Positions 51,541-60,598 of a DNA stretch of 64,000 nucleotides are shown here, one piece after another. How positions within the stretch are numbered: position 1 is the first letter of the stretch; each line of letters opens with the position of its first letter. Origin of the DNA: Bdellovibrio sp. (lineage in GTDB: Bacteria > Bdellovibrionota > Bacteriovoracia > Bacteriovoracales > Bacteriovoracaceae); assembly GCA_016187935.1 (NCBI GenBank), contig JACPIU010000017.1, positions 90,455 to 154,454 of the forward strand. Direction: 5' to 3'. The notes below the pieces were generated by a model that was given only the letters and a program-made list of their open reading frames with translations, searched no databases and was not told the origin of the DNA. The translations under genes were made by a program, and so were the position numbers.

Positions 51541-53112
51541 ATGTTGAACTATTTAAAATCTCTTTGTCAAACACTTTCCCCTTTTGTGATCAAAGGGCAA
51601 AAAATTTTTTTTATTTTATACCTCGTTCTTGTTGTGAGTAATTGTTCTTCGGATTCGAAACCCGTTAAGGAAATTTTACGTTCTATTGAGGCGCTGCCTC
51701 AATGGTTTAAAGTCGATGAGCGTTTCGTATCAATGAACTCAAATGGAGAATATCCCGTTCATCCATTCTATGATCTTGCTCCCTTTGCTCATCCCAAAGA
51801 ATTATCGCTTAATTTTTATGTTCTGACGCCGGTTGATTCTCCTCATGCTTATGGTCTGGATTTGGTGTCGGGGCAATTTTACAAAATGTTTTCTTATTGT
51901 GACCAAAACGATGTCTGGGGAAAATATGGGCGTAAGATTAATCGTCCACCCTACACCTTTGGGATCATTCCGCGGTTATTGGATTCATGGGGAGGTCCTC
52001 AGGAGATTCTTGTCTTTGGCCGGGAAGATTTTTATAAGACTTTACCTACTGCTCCGGTACGCAGCCATAGAGCAAGAGTGGTCGGGGGAATTATTGACCA
52101 ATATTGCAAGAAAATTCCTTGTTCCGGTCGCAATTTGTGGGATTCACACGTGCTTTTGATTGGTGTTGATCCTAATGACCCAAAATATGACGAAGTGAAG
52201 AGCATTGAAGATTTAAAGGAAATCGTGGATTGGCCGTATGTCACAGCCTTTATACAAAATGGTCGTGGGCGTAAGCAATCCAAAGACCTTGGCTCACCAG
52301 CTTATCGGATTGCCGGTGAAGTGCAAGCAGAAAAGGCCTTTCGTTATGCCTTCAAAAATGGACATTATTTTGAGTTTGATGAATTAAAGTCGCTGAGACA
52401 AAATTGTCACAAATTATATGACTACCTTTGGAATGGTTCCTTGCTTGTGCGGAAAAATATCACCGAGCAATCAAAGCAAGAAAAACTTTCGACCTTTGTA
52501 AAAAGATTTGAGAAGTCGAATGTCATCAGCCAAGAGAGGGATGAAGAAACAAAAATGGAAAAAAAGACTCAGACTTTTAATCAATTCTTTACGGACTTTT
52601 ATAAGAATTATGGCGATCGTTTTTATACCTGCGGGAAACTGGTGAATCATAGCAATATCAGCAATGATCAGGCACGACATTGGTTCATTACATACATGCA
52701 AATTTATTTTAAATTGGAAAAACTGGGATACTTCTATAACTGTAGCAAAAAGGCCTGGATGGATAATCCTCGCAAAACTGATGGCACATGGACATATGAT
52801 CCTTTATTGGATAGGGGAGTTTGCAGGGATGAGGCGCTTGATATGGCCTTTGATGCGGCCATCACGAAGCTTACAGTTCTCAAGCAAGGTAATGAAGAGC
52901 ATTACCGTTATATGGATTATGACAATGGGGATGGTGGCAGCCACTTGAAACTACATTCATGGTTGAATGTATCAGGAAAGACCCTGCAGTGTTCCTCTAA
53001 GTCGGATGCCAAACTTTCAGAAGATAGAAATAAAATTTTCCTAGATGATGTGACCTGGATTAATTTTTCGCTGCAAAGAAAGTTTTTGGATGATAAAACA
53101 ATTATTCGTTGA
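51541..53112 (+). CDS. Lipoprotein of unknown function upstream of the Nuo-like genes
   Basis: 523 residues. A long basic N-terminus leads to a hydrophobic segment with lipobox VVSNC (Cys35). The body has many Cys and Trp/Tyr residues (YDYLWNGSLL, GDRFYTCGKLV, FYNCSKKAWMDNPRKTDGTW, GVCRDEALDMAFDAAI) suggesting a secreted globular domain with disulfides. Its stop TGA lies 11 bases before the TTG start of the NuoB-like gene, whose ribosome binding site starts at the stop codon, so the genes may be translationally linked. No family recognised. Confidence 0.75.
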   Translation: MLNYLKSLCQTLSPFVIKGQKIFFILYLVLVVSNCSSDSKPVKEILRSIEALPQWFKVDERFVSMNSNGEYPVHPFYDLAPFAHPKELSLNFYVLTPVDSPHAYGLDLVSGQFYKMFSYCDQNDVWGKYGRKINRPPYTFGIIPRLLDSWGGPQEILVFGREDFYKTLPTAPVRSHRARVVGGIIDQYCKKIPCSGRNLWDSHVLLIGVDPNDPKYDEVKSIEDLKEIVDWPYVTAFIQNGRGRKQSKDLGSPAYRIAGEVQAEKAFRYAFKNGHYFEFDELKSLRQNCHKLYDYLWNGSLLVRKNITEQSKQEKLSTFVKRFEKSNVISQERDEETKMEKKTQTFNQFFTDFYKNYGDRFYTCGKLVNHSNISNDQARHWFITYMQIYFKLEKLGYFYNCSKKAWMDNPRKTDGTWTYDPLLDRGVCRDEALDMAFDAAITKLTVLKQGNEEHYRYMDYDNGDGGSHLKLHSWLNVSGKTLQCSSKSDAKLSEDRNKIFLDDVTWINFSLQRKFLDDKTIIR

Positions 53113-53123
53113 GAGGTATTTTT

Positions 53124-53669
53124 TTGAGTGCTAGGTTTAATCTTCCAATCATAAAACATGAGCGTGTTCCTGCGCTCACCCTATCTTCGGAAACTTTTTT
53201 AGAACAGCTTCGACATTGGTCTAATTTTCAATATCTCTTACCTTATTTTGCACAATTTTCATGCTGCTCCTACGGAATGGAGAATCTTTATCGCTCAGGT
53301 GAAATAGAAATTGCTGGTAAAAATATTTTCTGCTCTGTTCAACCGGTTTCCCGACAAGCGGACATTCTGATTGTGGGAGGAGTAATTTCCAAGAAACTTT
53401 CCCCATACTTATTGGAAGTTTACCAAGAGATGTTGTTTCCACGCTGGGTGATTTCCGTCGGGGCCTGTGCATCCGCAGGCGGCCCCTTTAAAAGTTACGC
53501 CATTGAAGCAGGTCTTTCAGCTCTCTTTCCTGTTGATGTTTATGTCCCAGGCTGTCCACCAACTGAGAAGGCCATTATTGAAGGTCTACGCATCTTGCAA
53601 AAAAGAGTTGAGGATCGCCAATGTAGTGCAGTCACGGAGCCGGATATGATCAGTAGGGCGTTGAGGTAA
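53124..53669 (+). CDS. NuoB-like subunit (complex I / group 4 hydrogenase small subunit family)
   Basis: 181 residues from TTG 53124, seven bases after GAGAGG. The four Cys that hold cluster N2 in NuoB are present: tandem Cys47-Cys48 in FSCCSYGMENL, Cys115 in VGACASAGGPF and Cys144 in VPGCPPTEKAIIEGL. The fold should therefore carry a [4Fe-4S] cluster near the NuoD-like partner. The protein is close to standard NuoB length. NuoB is normally in a 13-14 gene nuo operon; here only the Q-module partners follow. Confidence 0.92.
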   Translation: MSARFNLPIIKHERVPALTLSSETFLEQLRHWSNFQYLLPYFAQFSCCSYGMENLYRSGEIEIAGKNIFCSVQPVSRQADILIVGGVISKKLSPYLLEVYQEMLFPRWVISVGACASAGGPFKSYAIEAGLSALFPVDVYVPGCPPTEKAIIEGLRILQKRVEDRQCSAVTEPDMISRALR

Positions 53670-53672
53670 TTT

Positions 53673-55325
53673 ATGTCTTTTGGTACGCAGTATAAAACGG
53701 CTTCATATCAGACAGACACCAAGAATTTGCTCGGACTGGTACAGAAGTTGAAGTCCGAATTTCCTCATCTTTTGCTGCTCGACATTTTTGCGCGTGAGAA
53801 TTATCGCGGTCATGCCTTGCCTGAAGGTGTATCAAATCGGCCCACAATTGATTTTTTTCTCGAATATCGTTTTTTAGATATTGATAGTTTGGAAAATATT
53901 AACATTTCCATGGGAGTTCAGAACGACCGGTATGTGCCAAGCATCGCAGGATTATTCGTGAATGCCTCTTGGTGTGAACGAGAAGCCTATGAGATGTACG
54001 GGATCGGTTTGCAAAATGAGACCAGAACAAATTTACTTACTCCACCTGTGGTTGGGGAAAGAAGTTTTCCTTTTCGACGAGATAAATTCGAAGATGTCGA
54101 TGGACCTGCTTGGGGACCGTTTCAGATGGATAAGAGCTTTTTTCGACCACGTTCAGTTGAGAAAAATGCACCTGAAAATTTTTATATGGGAAAGATTTTG
54201 GGCCCCATCATTGCTTGCCCTAATGGGCCAGTTCGACTTTTGATGGATATTGAGGGTGAAAGCATTAAAAAAGCCTATCTTGAAGTGGGGTTTTCCCATC
54301 GCGCTCTTGAGAAAAAACTAGAGGGGAAATCAGTCAATGAGATTCCTCTCTATCTAGAACGTCTATCCCATCTTGCACCTCACTATGGTTCTTACTTATC
54401 AGCGTTTTTTTTCGAGACGCTTTTTCATATCACTATTCCTGAAAGGGCCCAGGGTATCCGTATGGCCATTTTGGAAATGTCGCGAATAATGTCCCATTGC
54501 GTTGCTCTTGAAAATCTTTTTTATACTTATGACCAACATCTCCCCCTGACCGTCATGAAGTGGGCCCGTGCAAAATGTTGTGAGCTATTTCTGGAGTTAT
54601 CGGAAGGAAACTATTTTGGTGATCTTATAATTGTTGGAGGATTAAAGAGAGATATCCCACGCACCTTCCCAATTAAATGTTTGGCCTTCGTGCATGAACT
54701 TAACAATCACATTGTCTCTGTTGCTTCTTATTTACATCACAATCAAGCCTGGTTGGCGCACACGCAGCTGGTACCCTTGGATCATCATCTGGGGCTGCGA
54801 TATGGAGTCTTGGGACCAAATATCCGTGCTTCAGGAATAAATCTAGATTTTAGAAAGCGAATTAAACCGTATTTTTATTCTGAGATTGATTTCGATATTC
54901 CCTTAGGTGTTACTGGTACTACTCACGATCGCACTTTGATTCGCATGGAAGAGATAAAGCAATCATTGCGAATCATTTCACAAGTATTGGACCATGTGCC
55001 TGAAGGCGATATTTTGTCTCGAAATTTGAATGCTGAAATTGCCCAAAAAATGGCAGCGGTTTTCCCGGTTGATGAGACATTCATTCCGCGACATCGTGCC
55101 ATGGTTGAAGGGCCAGAAGGACCGTTGATGTTAGAAATCTATTTTCAACCTAATAGATTATTAATAACGGCCATGAGTGATTTGAAAATTGAACGTTTCC
55201 GTTTTCTCTCAGGCGGGTTTATGGCGGCACAGTGTTTACCAAATGTGTTGTCAGATCAACCCCATGAATCTGCTTTGGGGGCCCTCTATTCTTTCAACAT
55301 CAATTTCGCTGAAGTTGATAGATAA
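53673..55325 (+). CDS. NuoCD-like fusion protein
   Basis: 550 residues starting three bases after the NuoB-like stop. Residues 1-160 are NuoC-like (VPSIAGLFVNASWCEREAYEMYGI). Residues 175-550 are NuoD-like: VGFSHRALEK, RASGINLDFRK, IPLGVTGTTHDR, RMEEIKQSLRII and the family ending INFAEVDR. There are no paired Cys of the kind that bind NiFe, so it is not a hydrogenase. By hand alignment the loop GPQHPxxHGVLRL reads GPIIACPNGPVRL (the second His becomes Asn184), and the quinone-contacting Tyr of RxDYLH becomes His233. Those residues bind the quinone headgroup in Thermus Nqo4. Confidence 0.9.
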   Translation: MSFGTQYKTASYQTDTKNLLGLVQKLKSEFPHLLLLDIFARENYRGHALPEGVSNRPTIDFFLEYRFLDIDSLENINISMGVQNDRYVPSIAGLFVNASWCEREAYEMYGIGLQNETRTNLLTPPVVGERSFPFRRDKFEDVDGPAWGPFQMDKSFFRPRSVEKNAPENFYMGKILGPIIACPNGPVRLLMDIEGESIKKAYLEVGFSHRALEKKLEGKSVNEIPLYLERLSHLAPHYGSYLSAFFFETLFHITIPERAQGIRMAILEMSRIMSHCVALENLFYTYDQHLPLTVMKWARAKCCELFLELSEGNYFGDLIIVGGLKRDIPRTFPIKCLAFVHELNNHIVSVASYLHHNQAWLAHTQLVPLDHHLGLRYGVLGPNIRASGINLDFRKRIKPYFYSEIDFDIPLGVTGTTHDRTLIRMEEIKQSLRIISQVLDHVPEGDILSRNLNAEIAQKMAAVFPVDETFIPRHRAMVEGPEGPLMLEIYFQPNRLLITAMSDLKIERFRFLSGGFMAAQCLPNVLSDQPHESALGALYSFNINFAEVDR

Positions 55326-55353
55326 GAGGCTTGGTCAGGAATAGGAGAGCACA

Positions 55354-55797
55354 TTGATTTTTGAGAAAAAGCATTATATTACGCCGGGGATTTTGAAATC
55401 TTTATTCTTTCAAAGTTTCTTTTTGATCGCCGGCCCTTGGAATAAGTCAAAGAAGGATTGGGTTGCCTCCCGTGAAACGATTAATGATTTAAATCAAAAT
55501 AAAATTCCCGTTTTGACTGATCCCAAAGAGTTACCGCCTCAATGCCACGACTGTATTAAGTGTATAGAAGTATGTCCTACTCAATGTCTTAGCTTGCTTA
55601 CCAACCAAAGCGGTCATATTCAAAGTTTCAAGATCAATTTGTTAAATTGTATTTCTTGCTCCAAATGTGTTGATAGTTGCCCTACAAAAAAGTTGGTGAT
55701 GTGTAACATCGGACTTGGGCCAGGTCCGGTAGAGAGTGACTGGATGCTTGAACTTATGGGCTTTTCGGCAGAATTCCAGGCGGATAGATCGGTGTGA
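55354..55797 (+). CDS. NuoI-like 2[4Fe-4S] ferredoxin protein
   Basis: 147 residues from TTG 55354 with AGGAGAG upstream. Two complete CxxCxxCxxxCP motifs, Cys64/67/70/74 (CHDCIKCIEVCP) and Cys99/102/105/109 (CISCSKCVDSCP), bind two [4Fe-4S] clusters. The N-terminal region (ITPGILKSLFFQSFFLIAGPW) resembles the amphipathic membrane-side helix of NuoI. It is the electron-wire subunit of a Q-module. The 3' end overlaps the convergent aat gene by 44 bases. Confidence 0.88.
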   Translation: MIFEKKHYITPGILKSLFFQSFFLIAGPWNKSKKDWVASRETINDLNQNKIPVLTDPKELPPQCHDCIKCIEVCPTQCLSLLTNQSGHIQSFKINLLNCISCSKCVDSCPTKKLVMCNIGLGPGPVESDWMLELMGFSAEFQADRSV

Positions 55798-56470
55798 TCT
55801 TTTCGCGTTGAAAGATTGAGACAAGTGAGACGTGATCAATTGCGGCCTTCAGCTTTTTAACAAATTCTTTCCTCGTGATATATTCTCCTCCCATGGCCTG
55901 TGTCGCAGGGGTGATCATTTGCGTATCTAGCCATGTGACGTTTCTTGGCAGCAAAGAGTTGGCCAAAACCGCAAGCGCAACCTTACTGGCATGAGGTTTC
56001 AAATAAAACATGGATTCACCCGAGACATAGTTACCCAGTGAAACACCATAGAGTCCACCAACGATATCTTCTTCCAGCCAGGTTTCCACACTAAAGGCAT
56101 GCCCTGCTTCATATAATGCAATATAGGCATCGATGATTTCTTGTGTTATCCAGGTGGCCTTGCTCCCTTGAGCACTATGGATGTTGGCACATGAGTTAAT
56201 GATTTTGACGAAATCGTGGTTGAATGTTACTCGAAAAGGAGTTTTCCTCCAGGCCTTGATAAAACTGTGCGGGAGGTGAATCTTGTGAAAATCCACAATT
56301 CCTCTTGGATCGGGTGAGAACCAGGCCATGGGTACTTCGGGGTCTATGGGCCAGGGGAAAATTCCTTGGCAATAGGCCAGCAGCAATGAAGGAACCTCCA
56401 CGTCACCACCAAGTGCCAGCAACCCATGCTCATCTGCTTGTGCAAGAGGAGGAAAGGCCCTGATCGCCAT
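55754..56470 (-). CDS. aat: Leucyl/phenylalanyl-tRNA--protein transferase
   Basis: 238 residues. It adds Leu or Phe from tRNA to proteins with N-terminal Lys or Arg, marking them for ClpS-ClpAP. The family signature is clear: GLLALGGDVEVPSLLLAYCQGIFPW, MAWFSPDPRGIV, WITQEIIDAYIALYEAGHAFSVE split over the motif, GGLYGVSLGNYVSGESMF and DTQMITPATQAMGG. It starts three bases after the ureohydrolase gene, so it ends a four-gene operon. Confidence 0.96.
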   Translation of the reverse strand: MAIRAFPPLAQADEHGLLALGGDVEVPSLLLAYCQGIFPWPIDPEVPMAWFSPDPRGIVDFHKIHLPHSFIKAWRKTPFRVTFNHDFVKIINSCANIHSAQGSKATWITQEIIDAYIALYEAGHAFSVETWLEEDIVGGLYGVSLGNYVSGESMFYLKPHASKVALAVLANSLLPRNVTWLDTQMITPATQAMGGEYITRKEFVKKLKAAIDHVSLVSIFQREKITPIYPPGILPKSP

Positions 56471-56473
56471 GTT

Positions 56474-57595
56474 TCAATCTCCAGTCTGGTTCGCAGTCAT
56501 CTTTTCAAGAATCAACAGAGCAATGAGTTTTGCGTACATAAGAGTGGTATTGGGTTCGAGTGAAATCACCTCAGGACTTCTGACAAAGGGGGCGACTTCA
56601 GTCAAATCAGCACCGGCAATTCGATAATGGCGAGCAACTTCTCCAATAATGAGTGCAACTTCATGGGGAAACATTCCATTTTCTTCCGGGGTTCCTGTGG
56701 CTCCCGCAAAATGACAGTCCAGGGTGTCGATATCGAAAGAAATATAGAGTTCTTCAACTCCAAGCATGTCGTAATGATCAATGATTTTTTGCGCAATTTT
56801 GGCGGCGCCCTCTTCTCGAATTTCTTTGGTCCAAAATTGTTTAACTTTGAGAGTGCGTTCCCAATGTTGCTTGCTTCTGCCGCTTGATCGTATCCCCACT
56901 TGGACAAGTCCTGTTCCATTATTACACCATTTTCGGGCGTGATAGGCCCAAGACCCGAAACAAAGATCAATGCCTAAACGTTTATCTAATAAATCGGTAT
57001 GGGCATCAAAATGTAAGAGACCGGTTTTTCGTTTGAGTTTTTTTTGCTTCAAAAAAAAGGATTTGGTAAAGGAGTAACTGACGGAGTGATCTCCACCTAG
57101 ACCAAAAACTGCGGCATGAGGATGAAGGTTATAGAGAGTATCCAGGAAGACTTCGGCCATTGAGAGAGGGGATACGGGGAGATTTTTTCGAGCACTTCCG
57201 TACAAGGCCTTGCGGCAGGAATGCAAGGTTTCTTTAGAAATGTAGCGATCATGAAGAAGGTGAGGAATAACCCGGATATCGCCGGCATCGACAAATCGGG
57301 TACCAAATATCTTTTGGGCATTGATTAATTCAAGTCTGAGAAAGAGAGGGCCCCAATTGGCACCACGTTGGATACCTCCACCACAATCAGAGGGGAGTCC
57401 AAGGATTATCGGAAGTTTCCCTTCAAGCTGAACCAGAGAATCCATCCAGGCCGTTTCCACTTCTTTTGCATGGACTGTTCCGAACATGCGCTGATGTAAT
57501 TCATTTTTTCTCTCTTGAGCGGTATGGATTGTATAGACGCCATTGCCCGGTGGGCAGAGAAGAGATTTGGCCAATACTTGAAGTGAAGTGGACAT
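56474..57595 (-). CDS. Ureohydrolase (arginase/agmatinase/formimidoylglutamase family)
   Basis: 373 residues, longer than most (about 300-330) because of an extended N-terminus. Manganese motifs: GLGGDHSVSYSF, LLHFDAHTDLL and YISFDIDTLDCHFAGATGTPEENGM. The family hydrolyses amidino groups of arginine, agmatine or formiminoglutamate; the exact substrate cannot be told. It lies between a 2-hydroxyacid dehydrogenase and aat in one tight operon. Confidence 0.88.
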   Translation of the reverse strand: MSTSLQVLAKSLLCPPGNGVYTIHTAQERKNELHQRMFGTVHAKEVETAWMDSLVQLEGKLPIILGLPSDCGGGIQRGANWGPLFLRLELINAQKIFGTRFVDAGDIRVIPHLLHDRYISKETLHSCRKALYGSARKNLPVSPLSMAEVFLDTLYNLHPHAAVFGLGGDHSVSYSFTKSFFLKQKKLKRKTGLLHFDAHTDLLDKRLGIDLCFGSWAYHARKWCNNGTGLVQVGIRSSGRSKQHWERTLKVKQFWTKEIREEGAAKIAQKIIDHYDMLGVEELYISFDIDTLDCHFAGATGTPEENGMFPHEVALIIGEVARHYRIAGADLTEVAPFVRSPEVISLEPNTTLMYAKLIALLILEKMTANQTGD

Positions 57596-57605
57596 GAGAC
57601 TTAAA

Positions 57606-58610
57606 CTATATCAAAAAATTTTCTCTTAAGCGATCCTTCAATATGGGATACTCCGTCTTCCCATTAGGATCGTTAATAAATTGGGTTACCGCATCTTTAA
57701 TAAATGCCAGCATTTTCATAGGTAATTGATCGAAGACTCCGGCAATATGTGATGTACAATGCAAGTTAGGGGGAGCTTGCGTATGATCAAAGGCAAAAGG
57801 TTCATAAGGAAAAACATCCAGCAATGCGAAGGCCGAAGTATTTACTTCGAGAGACTGAATCAAGGCAGAAAAATCCACTAACCCACCACGGGCCGCATTA
57901 ATGAGAAGAAAATTTTCGGGCAGTTGTTCTAAAAATTTCTGGTTCACCAGATATTGAGAAGTAGGATTTAAGCTGGCGCACAGACAGATTATATTTTGGT
58001 CTTGTAAGACAGGAAGTGGTGTTTGGGACAGCAAGAAAGGATCATAGACTGTGACTTTAATACCGACTGAGTCAAGGCCTTGCTTCACTAATTTTCCGAT
58101 ATGTCCAAAACCGATCACTAAGGCCTGCTTTGTTTCTAAAAGTTGGCGCGGATATCTGCGTTTATCATCCCAGGTAACAGTTTTGGGAAGAGGTCCATGA
58201 TAGTGAGAGTTCAGATGCATGGTCGCGTAATGTGCATAGGTTAAAACCCCATGCAGGATGTAGTCGGCCACGGCCCTGGCGCGCAAGGTGTTTCCTAGAA
58301 TGATGCGCCCTTTGAATTGTCTTACAAAATCGACACTAAAATTGTCATGGCCGCTATTTGGATGAATAATAAGCCGAGTATTTTTTAGCACACCACTATC
58401 GGCCAACTCTTGAGTTTTGGTATTGCTCGTGGTGATGATGATATCAGGAGATTGCCCGTTAAGAGACACCTCCGGGCCAAAAGTATAGCGACCTATTCCT
58501 GAGGCAAGCAGAATCGATTCTTCGGATTTAAGATATTGGTGCTCTAAATACCCAGAGATATCTGGTCGATGAACCCAGATACCTTTCTCATGCCCTAAAC
58601 GACTACTCAA
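57606..58610 (-). CDS. D-isomer specific 2-hydroxyacid dehydrogenase
   Basis: 334 residues. The NAD site is VIGFGHIGKLVKQGLDSVG followed by Asp in VYDPF; catalytic residues fit LINAARGGLVD (Arg), FPYEPF (Glu region) and HCTSHIAGVF (His). It reduces or oxidises 2-hydroxy acids; glycerate, phosphoglycerate and lactate types are all possible. The gene starts inside the end of the upstream YiiX-like gene (eight-base overlap). Confidence 0.88.
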   Translation of the reverse strand: MSSRLGHEKGIWVHRPDISGYLEHQYLKSEESILLASGIGRYTFGPEVSLNGQSPDIIITTSNTKTQELADSGVLKNTRLIIHPNSGHDNFSVDFVRQFKGRIILGNTLRARAVADYILHGVLTYAHYATMHLNSHYHGPLPKTVTWDDKRRYPRQLLETKQALVIGFGHIGKLVKQGLDSVGIKVTVYDPFLLSQTPLPVLQDQNIICLCASLNPTSQYLVNQKFLEQLPENFLLINAARGGLVDFSALIQSLEVNTSAFALLDVFPYEPFAFDHTQAPPNLHCTSHIAGVFDQLPMKMLAFIKDAVTQFINDPNGKTEYPILKDRLRENFLI

Positions 58611-60417
58611 TGCTTATGTCCTGTGCCAGCAAGTCAGGGGCCTTGTAAACAATGGCTTCGCGTTTGGTGGTACACACGCGTTCGAGTTTTAGATGGCGTT
58701 TATCACTTGTACGGCTTCCAAGAGCATAACGAGTATTTTTGCGCAAGACCGTACGACAAGAGGTTTGCACGCGGTCATATTTTAAATCTTCTGCCGTGGA
58801 ACGTTCATTATTCACTTCGAAACCTAGGCGGGCACCTAAATCCTGTTCTTTCATGCGTTGGATATTGGCCTTGCCAAAAGATTCGACGTAATAACGAAAC
58901 TCGATAGGCGAATTATCATAGTAATTAACTTCGGCCACCAGGTCAGGCTCGATGGTGTCTCGTCCCATGCGTGGCTTGGTTGGGAATTTTATTTTCCCGA
59001 AGGCATGATAGGGCAGCTCGGAGCAAACAATACGATCGGTGGTGGCAACATCAAAGTTGAAGTCATAATCACCGCCAATATATTTCGTGATACGGGTGTA
59101 GATATCAGGAATTTCCTGCTTATCCTCAAAGATATTAGGAATTCGCAAGATAGCGAGATGGTCGATATTCGAGAAGCCACGGACAGAGTTCATCTGCACA
59201 CCCGGTCTCAATGCTTCAACAATACTTTTCCCAAGGCGGATTTGATCTTGATAGGGAACGATGGCGGGATGATCCCACATCCCAAGCTCTTTCAATTCTT
59301 CTTCACTTCCCAACCATACGGCGGCATGGCCGAAATGGCCTGGGATGAAAGTATCGGTCAAAGCGAAGGGAGTTTTTTCAAAAAGCATATCAAGAGGTTT
59401 TAACTGACTTCTGATTTCCTCAATGACTGCCACATTGTTTTCAAGATAGCCGCGTCGCCAACGAATGGAGCCTGCCATGTTGCCAAAAAATTTACTCAGG
59501 CCATAAACGATGTTTTCACCGAGATTGGCCAGTCCATCGATGAGGGAATAACCGCGCAAGCGAATCTTTGTGCCTTTTGCGATGTTACTGAGAGATGGGT
59601 TGCTGTCGATGGTCTCCATGATGGACTTAAGTTCGGCATCTGTTTCTGCCACTTTTGCCAAATTTTGCCGATCCCGCAAATAGAGCCCGACAAAACGCTG
59701 GAGTTCCTTTCTCTTTTCTTTTCCGAGAGAATTTTTAACCATGGTTTGAAGATCTTGCGCCAATTCTTTTGTGTGGGTGCTGGTTTTAAAAATATGTTTC
59801 AGAATGCGGCGGAGTTTTCCCTCTTTGGTGTAATAGATGTCATAGGCCCGGAAAAATTTGTCGTACATATTGGCACCACTGGCAAGCCACATCAAATTTT
59901 CTTTGGTCTTTGCCATATTGGCCAAGTCCACAAATTGAACTGCCTGTTGACTCTGATCTGTGCCGTAGACAAAAACAAACTCTTGCGTGCGATAGCCCAT
60001 CAAGTGATAAGCAATAAAAATTTTACTAAGGAGATGAAGGTGGTATCCGGTTAGAGTCTGATCATCACGGATATATTTTACGATTTTATTGCCGTAATCC
60101 GTGGTGAAGTCATCTAACTTTTTGAACAGTGAATTTAACTTGAGATATTTATTATAATTTTCTTCAAACTTGGATTTTGTAATGGTTGATTTATTGTTTT
60201 CTAAAGTTGTCAAAGATCGACTAAATTCTTCCGGGCCGTCAGGTAAGGGAGAGCCAAGCTCCATTAAGGCCTTTTTCAATTCATAAAAGAACAAAGTGGG
60301 GGAACTCTGTCCACTTTCCCAGGTATCTTCACTTGCTGATAACCGACCATTCACTCCACTGGTCAGACCCACAATACATGCAAACGCTGCGATACTTAGA
60401 ATTTTAGCCATTTTCAC
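58603..60417 (-). CDS. Exported YiiX/YebB-like permuted papain-fold cysteine hydrolase
   Basis: 604 residues from GTG 60417 (AGGGG seven bases upstream); the signal peptide ends SGVNG|R. The C-terminal half has the PF05708-type arrangement of a permuted NlpC/P60 fold: IPGHFGHAAVWLG (His near residue 357), then DYDFNFDVATTDRIVCSEL with the Cys near 466. The N-terminal 300 residues are helical and unassigned. Relatives cleave amide or ester bonds in peptidoglycan or lipids. It leads a four-gene operon. Confidence 0.82.
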   Translation of the reverse strand: MKMAKILSIAAFACIVGLTSGVNGRLSASEDTWESGQSSPTLFFYELKKALMELGSPLPDGPEEFSRSLTTLENNKSTITKSKFEENYNKYLKLNSLFKKLDDFTTDYGNKIVKYIRDDQTLTGYHLHLLSKIFIAYHLMGYRTQEFVFVYGTDQSQQAVQFVDLANMAKTKENLMWLASGANMYDKFFRAYDIYYTKEGKLRRILKHIFKTSTHTKELAQDLQTMVKNSLGKEKRKELQRFVGLYLRDRQNLAKVAETDAELKSIMETIDSNPSLSNIAKGTKIRLRGYSLIDGLANLGENIVYGLSKFFGNMAGSIRWRRGYLENNVAVIEEIRSQLKPLDMLFEKTPFALTDTFIPGHFGHAAVWLGSEEELKELGMWDHPAIVPYQDQIRLGKSIVEALRPGVQMNSVRGFSNIDHLAILRIPNIFEDKQEIPDIYTRITKYIGGDYDFNFDVATTDRIVCSELPYHAFGKIKFPTKPRMGRDTIEPDLVAEVNYYDNSPIEFRYYVESFGKANIQRMKEQDLGARLGFEVNNERSTAEDLKYDRVQTSCRTVLRKNTRYALGSRTSDKRHLKLERVCTTKREAIVYKAPDLLAQDISIE

Positions 60418-60547
60418 GTTTTGCCCCTTGTTCTTAAGATTCGCGCAAAATAACTTGATTTATACACTAGACCAGGGAAAATTTATACTTTGGCCTCTTC
60501 AAATGTAAAAATGATAGACTTTGACTGAGACAAAGACAGGCTTTCCA

Positions 60548-60576
60548 TTGACGTAAGTTATTGAAAGGTTTAGAAA
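60548..60576 (+). promoter_or_regulatory. Candidate promoter for map
   Basis: TTGACG (60548-60553), a 17-base spacer and TAGAAA (60571-60576) give a moderate sigma-70 promoter with transcription expected to start near 60583. Confidence 0.4.
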
Positions 60577-60581
60577 AGAAA

Positions 60582-60596
60582 TTGGCCGGAGGCCAA
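60582..60596 (+). promoter_or_regulatory. Hairpin carrying the map ribosome binding site
   Basis: TTGGCC (60582-60587), loop GGA, GGCCAA (60591-60596) is a tight perfect hairpin. The Shine-Dalgarno GGAGG (60588-60592) occupies the loop and the first stem bases, three bases from the ATG. It could restrict ribosome access or be part of the initiation signal. Confidence 0.55.
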
Positions 60597-60598
60597 AA

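Noticed and set aside
53124..55797. Group 4 NiFe hydrogenase or formate hydrogenlyase
   Set aside because: The large subunit lacks the RxCGxC and DPCxxC Cys pairs that bind NiFe and ends in the NuoD-type FAEVDR, so it belongs to the Nuo branch.
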